From NCBI GenBank assembly GCA_035644395.1, contig DASQOR010000021.1, positions 1-64,000 on the forward strand: a DNA stretch of 64,000 nt. The letters run 5' to 3'. Numbering within the stretch: position 1 is the first letter of the stretch; every line of letters starts with the position of its first letter. Origin of the DNA: JBGPLJ01 sp035644395. Its GTDB lineage: Bacteria > Pseudomonadota > Gammaproteobacteria > Steroidobacterales > Steroidobacteraceae. The notes under the pieces were generated by a model. The model did no database searches. It was not told the DNA's origin and worked only from the letters and a program-made list of their open reading frames with translations. The position numbers and the translations under genes are program-made. Of this stretch, positions 59,252 to 64,000 are shown piece by piece.

Positions 59252-60631
59252 ATGATCGAGCGCTTCGCGCCCCAGGCCCCGTCCGAAACTCGCTACCACC
59301 TGGGCTCGATCCTGAAGCTCGGGCTGCCGCTCATCGTGAACAATCTCGCGATCTCCGGCATGGGGCTCGCCGACACCGTCATCACCGGGCACTACGCGAC
59401 GCACGACCAGGCGGCCGTGTCGGTGGGGTTCAATTTCTACGTCATCTTCTATCTCGCGGGCCTCGGGGTGCTGATGGCCGTGAGCCCGATCACGGCGCAT
59501 GCCTATGGAGCAGGGCGGCACCGCAGCGTCGGCGACTTCATGCGCCATGCGCTGTGGCTCAGTTTCGGGCTGTCCGCGGTCCTCATCGTCATCATGCTCG
59601 CATCGTTCACGCCGGTGATGCGGCTCATCGGCGTCGATCCGGGCATCGTTCCGCTCGCCCGCAAGTACGTACACGCGCTCGCCTTCGGATTGCCGGCCGT
59701 GCTCGCCTATCTCGCGCTCCGCTACACGAGCGAGGGGCTCGGGCGCACGCGGCCGGCCATGTACTGCTCGGTCCTCGGATTTGCGGCGACGGTGCTCTTC
59801 GACTACCTGCTGGTGTTCGGCAAGCTCGGCCTTCCCGAAATGGGCGCGATGGGTTGCGCCGTGACCACCCTGAGCGTGAAGTGGCTGATGCTCGGCACGC
59901 TCTACTGGTACATGAAGAGCCGTCGCTTCTACCAGCCGTTCGAACTCTTCGGCGGGTTCGCGTGGCCGAACCGCGAACGGCTGCGGGAGATCGTGGCGCT
60001 CGGGCTTCCGATCGCGGGCAGTGTCTGCGCCGAAGGCACGCTCTTTTCCGTGGCCGGACTCCTGATGGGATCGTTCGGCGCGCAAACGGTCGCCGCGCAC
60101 CAGAGCGCGCTCAGCTACGCCTCGCTCATGTTCATGGTGCCGCTCGCGATGCATTCGGCGATGACCGTGCACGTCGGGCACAGCAACGGCCGGGGCGATC
60201 ATGCGGCCGCGCGACGGGCGGGCTTCGTCGGCATCGCCCTGTGCACCGCCATCATGACCGTGTCCGCGATCGTGATCGCCATCGGCCACGGCGCCATCGC
60301 GCGGCTCTATTCGAACGATCCGATCGTGCAGAGCATGACCGCGGGTCTGTTGCTCCTTGCCGGTGTCTTTCAGATCGGCGACGGCCTGCAGGTCGGCGCG
60401 GCGGGCGCGCTGCGCGGCTTCCGCGACACCCGCATTCCCATGGTCTGCAATCTCATCGCCTACTGGGCCATCGGCTTTCCGCTCGCCTACGGCCTCGGCG
60501 TCACGGCGCATCTGGGGCCGCGCGGCGTCTGGTGGGGCCTGATCGCCGGAATCCTCACCTGCGCGCTGCTCCTGAACCTGCGCTACCGGAGCATTTCGCT
60601 GCGGGTGGTCAAAGAGCCCGCCGCCGTGTAG
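59252..60631 (+). CDS. MATE-family efflux transporter
   Basis: A 459-residue protein with 12 predicted helices in two related halves. Landmarks are LGLPLIVNNLAISGMGLADTVITG (short blocks LIVNNLAI and DTVITGHY), RYTSEGLGRTRPAMY and VAAHQSALSYASLMFMVPLA. They mark the NorM-type branch of MATE exporters, which expel cationic drugs in exchange for Na+ or H+. ATG 59252 (MIERFAPQAP) is chosen; the preceding frame has no match. It is 12 bp before a phosphotransferase gene on the same strand. Confidence 0.88.
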   Translation: MIERFAPQAPSETRYHLGSILKLGLPLIVNNLAISGMGLADTVITGHYATHDQAAVSVGFNFYVIFYLAGLGVLMAVSPITAHAYGAGRHRSVGDFMRHALWLSFGLSAVLIVIMLASFTPVMRLIGVDPGIVPLARKYVHALAFGLPAVLAYLALRYTSEGLGRTRPAMYCSVLGFAATVLFDYLLVFGKLGLPEMGAMGCAVTTLSVKWLMLGTLYWYMKSRRFYQPFELFGGFAWPNRERLREIVALGLPIAGSVCAEGTLFSVAGLLMGSFGAQTVAAHQSALSYASLMFMVPLAMHSAMTVHVGHSNGRGDHAAARRAGFVGIALCTAIMTVSAIVIAIGHGAIARLYSNDPIVQSMTAGLLLLAGVFQIGDGLQVGAAGALRGFRDTRIPMVCNLIAYWAIGFPLAYGLGVTAHLGPRGVWWGLIAGILTCALLLNLRYRSISLRVVKEPAAV

Positions 60632-60643
60632 TTTCACCGGCGC

Positions 60644-61561
60644 ATGGCGGCCCGGGAAAACAACAACAAAGCCGAAGACGACGTGCTGCGCGCGATCCGG
60701 CAGCTGCCGTGCTGGAGCGCGGTGTCGGAAATCGTCCCGCTGACGGGCGGCATCACGAATCGCAATTACCGAGTGACCGACGGCGGCGGCGAGCGCTATG
60801 TCGTCCGCCTCGGCCGTGACATTCCGGCGCATGGCGTCATGCGGTTCAACGAACTCGCCGCCGCGAAGGCGGCCTTCGCGGCCGGCATCTCGCCCGAGGT
60901 CATTTACGCGGGCGACGGCGTGCTGGTCAGCCGATTCATCGCGGGCGAGACTTTTACTCCGGAACTCGTGCGCGAGCCGCGCAATCTCCCCCGCATCGTC
61001 GATCTCGTGAAACGTTGCCATCAGGATATCCCTCGGCACTTCCAGGGGCCCGCGCTCATCTTCTGGGCGTTTCAGGTCGTGCGCAGCTATCTCGCGCTGC
61101 TCGAAGCCAACCGATCCAATCCCTACGACATCGGCCTCGACGTGCTGGCCGGGTATTGCGATCGGCTGGAGCAGGCGCTCGGCCCGGTAACCATCGTGTT
61201 CGGCCACAACGACCTGCTGGCCGCGAACATCATGGACGACGGCAGGCGGCTGTGGCTCATCGACTGGGACTACGCGGGCTTCAACAGCCCGCTGTTCGAT
61301 CTCGCCAATCTCGCGTCCAACAACGAACTCACGGCGGGGATGGAGGCGCTCGTGCTCGACCGGTATTTCGGTCCGGCCGAGGCCGCGGCGCAACGCCGCG
61401 GCTTTCTCGCCATGAAGTGCGCATCGCTGCTGCGTGAAACGCTGTGGGGTGCGGCGTCGCGCATCACCTCGTCGCTCGACTTCGACTACACCGCCTACGC
61501 ACGTGATTACCTCGCGCGCTTCGACCGCATGTGGAAGGACTTCGAAAAGAGCCATGGCTGA
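60644..61561 (+). CDS. Choline-kinase-like phosphotransferase
   Basis: A 305-residue aminoglycoside-phosphotransferase/choline-kinase fold protein. It has VPLTGGITNRNYRV (nucleotide loop), RYVVRLGRDI (ATP Lys region), Brenner motif VFGHNDLLAANIM with the catalytic Asp, and the metal motif LIDWDYAGFNSPLFDLANL. These match bacterial choline/ethanolamine kinase-like proteins. Its 3' end overlaps the FAD-GcvT gene by 8 bp. A kinase beside a methylated-glycine dehydrogenase suggests choline or betaine metabolism; the substrate is not proven. Confidence 0.82.
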   Translation: MAARENNNKAEDDVLRAIRQLPCWSAVSEIVPLTGGITNRNYRVTDGGGERYVVRLGRDIPAHGVMRFNELAAAKAAFAAGISPEVIYAGDGVLVSRFIAGETFTPELVREPRNLPRIVDLVKRCHQDIPRHFQGPALIFWAFQVVRSYLALLEANRSNPYDIGLDVLAGYCDRLEQALGPVTIVFGHNDLLAANIMDDGRRLWLIDWDYAGFNSPLFDLANLASNNELTAGMEALVLDRYFGPAEAAAQRRGFLAMKCASLLRETLWGAASRITSSLDFDYTAYARDYLARFDRMWKDFEKSHG

Positions 61562-63998
61562 GTTTCCGACGCAGGCGCGCGCGGTGGTCATCGGCGGCGG
61601 CATCGTCGGCTGCTCGACGGCCTATCACCTCGCGAAGCTCGGCTGGCAGGACACCGTCATCGTCGAGCGTCACAAGCTGACGTCGGGATCGACGCACCAC
61701 GCGGCGGGACTCGTCGGGCAACTGCGTACGAGCGCCAACATCACGCAGATGCTCGGGGCTTCGGTTGCGCTCTACAACACGCTCGAGGCAGAGACCGGTC
61801 TCGCGAGCGGCTGGCAGATGAACGGCGGCCTCCGGCTGGCGTGCAACGAAGCCCGCTGGATCGAGCTCAGGCGCCAGGCGACGACCGCGCGTTCGTTCGG
61901 TCTCGAGATGCACCTGCTCTCGCCGAAGGAGGCACTCGCACTCTGGCCGATCATGGAAATCGGCGATCTCGTGGGCGCGGCCTTCCTGCCGACCGACGGC
62001 CAGGTGAATCCGTCGGACATCACGCAGTCGCTCGCCAAAGGCGCACGTCAGCGCGGCGTCACGATTCTCGAGGACACGGAGGTGACCGGCATCGAGCTCA
62101 AGGGCGGCCGCGTCACCGCTGTGCTCACCGCCCGCGGCCGCATCGCCTGCGAAGTCGCCGTGAATTGCGCCGGCCAGTGGGCGCGACAGGTCGGCGAGCT
62201 CGCGGGCGTCAACGTGCCGCTCGTTTCCGTGCAGCACCAGTACCTCATCACCGACACGATTCCCGGCGTCAAGCGGGGTCTGCCGACGCTGCGCGACCCC
62301 GATCGGCTGACCTATTACAAGGAGGAAGTCGGCGGCCTCGTGATGGGCGGCTACGAGCCGGATCCGCTGCCGTGGGCGGTCGACGGGTTTCCGCAGAATT
62401 TCAACTTCCAGCTGCTGCAGCCGGACTGGGACCACTTCCAGCCGATCCTCGAACTCGCGATGGCGCGCGTGCCGGCGCTCGAGTCCGCCGGCATCAAGGA
62501 GCTCATCAACGGGCCCGAGAGTTTCACGCCCGACGGCAATTTCATCCTGGGGCCGGCTCCGGGCATCGCGGGCTTCTTTGTCGGCGCGGGCTTCAATGCG
62601 TTCGGCATTGCATCCGGCGGCGGCGCAGGCAAGGTGCTCGCCGAGTGGATCGTCGGCGGGGAAGCGCCATTCGACGTGTGGCCGGTCGACATCCGCAGGT
62701 TCGGTGCGCCGCACCGGGACATCGACTGGGTGAGGAAGCGCACGCTCGAGCTCTACGGCAAGCACTACACGATCGCATGGCCAGCCGAGGAACATCACAG
62801 CGGGCGGCCGCTCCGGCGCTCACCGCTCTACGACCGGCTGAAGGAACAAGGCGCGGTATTCGGCGAGAAGCTCGGCTGGGAGCGGCCAAACTGGTTTGCG
62901 GTTGCGGGCGAAATGGCCGAGGACGAGTACAGTTTCACGCGCCCGAACTGGTTCGACGCCGTGGCCCGTGAGCATCGCGCAACCCGCGAGCGGGTCGCGC
63001 TCTTCGATCAGACTTCGTTCGCGAAATTCCAGATGCTCGGGCGCGACGCCGGCAAGGCATTGAGCTGGATCGCGGCGAACGATGTGTTGAAACCGCCAGG
63101 TAGTCTCGTGTACACGCAGATGCTGAATGCGAAGGGCGGCATCGAATGCGACCTCACGATCGCGCATCTTGCCGACGACAGCTTCTACCTCGTGACCGGC
63201 ACCGGCTTCGCGACGCATGACTTTGACTGGATCACGCGGCAGATTCCGGCGGGGCTCGACGCAACGCTCGTCGACGTGACCGCTGCCTATTCGGTGCTCG
63301 CGCTGATGGGCCCGGACGCGCGCAGAGTGCTGGAGAAAGTCACGCCCGACGATGTCTCGAACGGCGGCTTTCCGTTCGGCCGCGGCAGGCGACTGACCCT
63401 TGCCGGTGCCACGGTGCTCGCGCTGCGCGTGACCTACGTCGGGGAACTCGGCTGGGAAATCCACGTGCCGGTGGAATTCGCGGCGCCGGCCTACAGCGCG
63501 CTGATGGAGGCGGGCGCGGCATTCGGTATCGTGAATGCGGGTTATCGCGCGATCGAGACCTTGCGCCTCGAGAAGGGTTATCGCGCCTGGGGCAGCGACA
63601 TCGGTCCCGACCACAATCCGTTCGAGGCGGGCCTCGGCTGGGCCGTGAAGCTCAAGACGAACCAATCCTTCCTCGGTCGCGAGGCGCTGGAGAAGCAGCG
63701 CGGCTTGCCGCCGAAGAAATGGTTCTGCGGATTCACGGTCGATGATCCGAAAGCCGTGCTGCTGGGGCGCGAGACGATCTATCGAAACGGGGAGCGCGTC
63801 GGCTGGCTGTCGAGCGGCGGCTTCGGTCACACGGTGCAGAAGGCAATCGGTTTCGGCTACGTCCGTCGCGTCGAAGGCATCGACCGTGACTACCTGATTT
63901 CAGGATCGTATGAACTGGAAGTCGCGACGGAGCGCTTTCCCTGCAAGCTGCATCTCGAGCCCTTGTACGACCCGAAGATGGAACGCATCAAGGCCTAG
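61554..63998 (+). CDS. FAD-dependent dimethylglycine/sarcosine dehydrogenase-like protein with GcvT domain
   Basis: An 814-residue two-part enzyme. The N-terminal FAD domain (residues 1-390) begins RAVVIGGGIVGCSTAYHLAKLG and carries SGSTHHAAGLVGQLRTS, the segment where related enzymes attach FAD to His. FGIASGGGAGKVLAEW closes it. The C-terminal part (residues ~440-810) is the tetrahydrofolate-binding GcvT/aminomethyltransferase fold (FDQTSFAKFQMLG, VTYVGELGWEIHVP, ETLRLEKGYRAWGSDI). The pair demethylates dimethylglycine or sarcosine and passes the carbon to folate. It ends 2 bp before the window edge. The precise substrate is not decidable from sequence. Confidence 0.88.
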   Translation: MAEFPTQARAVVIGGGIVGCSTAYHLAKLGWQDTVIVERHKLTSGSTHHAAGLVGQLRTSANITQMLGASVALYNTLEAETGLASGWQMNGGLRLACNEARWIELRRQATTARSFGLEMHLLSPKEALALWPIMEIGDLVGAAFLPTDGQVNPSDITQSLAKGARQRGVTILEDTEVTGIELKGGRVTAVLTARGRIACEVAVNCAGQWARQVGELAGVNVPLVSVQHQYLITDTIPGVKRGLPTLRDPDRLTYYKEEVGGLVMGGYEPDPLPWAVDGFPQNFNFQLLQPDWDHFQPILELAMARVPALESAGIKELINGPESFTPDGNFILGPAPGIAGFFVGAGFNAFGIASGGGAGKVLAEWIVGGEAPFDVWPVDIRRFGAPHRDIDWVRKRTLELYGKHYTIAWPAEEHHSGRPLRRSPLYDRLKEQGAVFGEKLGWERPNWFAVAGEMAEDEYSFTRPNWFDAVAREHRATRERVALFDQTSFAKFQMLGRDAGKALSWIAANDVLKPPGSLVYTQMLNAKGGIECDLTIAHLADDSFYLVTGTGFATHDFDWITRQIPAGLDATLVDVTAAYSVLALMGPDARRVLEKVTPDDVSNGGFPFGRGRRLTLAGATVLALRVTYVGELGWEIHVPVEFAAPAYSALMEAGAAFGIVNAGYRAIETLRLEKGYRAWGSDIGPDHNPFEAGLGWAVKLKTNQSFLGREALEKQRGLPPKKWFCGFTVDDPKAVLLGRETIYRNGERVGWLSSGGFGHTVQKAIGFGYVRRVEGIDRDYLISGSYELEVATERFPCKLHLEPLYDPKMERIKA

Positions 63999-64000
63999 AA

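Noticed and set aside
59183..61603. 806-codon minus-strand open frame
   Set aside because: Antisense shadow of the MATE and phosphotransferase genes, no domain seen.
1..64000. CRISPR arrays, tRNA/rRNA genes, complete insertion sequences, prophage genes
   Set aside because: Reading both strands I saw no regularly spaced repeats, no clover-leaf sequence and no transposase, integrase or phage structural gene.

Overview
The window is about 64 kb of GC-rich, densely packed DNA with operon-like gene strings. Codon use, a TonB-dependent receptor with flavin halogenases beside it, an S46-family protein, oxidative (non-phosphorylative) sugar pathways and split pnt genes suggest a free-living gammaproteobacterium of the Xanthomonadales/Nevskiales/Steroidobacterales type. 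This placement is inferred; there is no rRNA marker and I saw no tRNA.

Left arm (1-21 kb): ordinary chromosomal genes. The split transhydrogenase pntAa-pntAb-pntB is cut by the left edge. An HNH nuclease, a broken SDR gene, a stand-alone 5'-3' exonuclease, a fructosamine-kinase-like protein, a DUF4097-like protein, acetyl-CoA synthetase, DUF924, an acetyl-CoA hydrolase/transferase, an SRPBCC protein, a small metal/redox envelope group (DUF2946, outer-membrane protein, YceI, cytochrome b561, second YceI-like lipoprotein), an S46 peptidase homologue lacking its catalytic His, and a minus-strand string (dienelactone hydrolase, gabD, MFS, VOC) follow.

Centre (21-56 kb): a large polysaccharide-utilisation region that looks built for fucosylated xyloglucan. 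It encodes GH74 endo-xyloglucanase, GH31 alpha-xylosidase with a PA14-like insert, GH35 beta-galactosidase, GH95 alpha-L-fucosidase, GH27 alpha-galactosidase, a serine hydrolase that may be an esterase, and a TonB-dependent receptor. Next to the receptor are three tandem-related flavin halogenases and a 2OG-Fe(II) oxygenase-like protein. Released sugars are handled by a xylose module (xylX, xylB, sodium/sugar symporter) and by an L-fucose operon (mutarotase, fuconate dehydratase, 2-keto-3-deoxyfuconate dehydrogenase, fuconolactonase, fucose dehydrogenase, FucP). The fucose operon ends in a secreted protein of no family I recognise. A LacI-family gene sits in the middle, and near-identical 14-bp palindromes (consensus TGGTASCGSTACCA) lie at the xylX, GH35, receptor and fucose-operon promoters. 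One regulator could therefore co-ordinate the locus.

Right arm (56-64 kb): an ArsR-type regulator divergent from a small membrane protein, fumarylacetoacetase, a thiolase, a MATE exporter, a choline-kinase-like phosphotransferase and a dimethylglycine/sarcosine-dehydrogenase-like FAD-GcvT protein. Three palindromic elements (4.2, 21.2 and 57.8 kb) resemble REP/MITE-type repeats.
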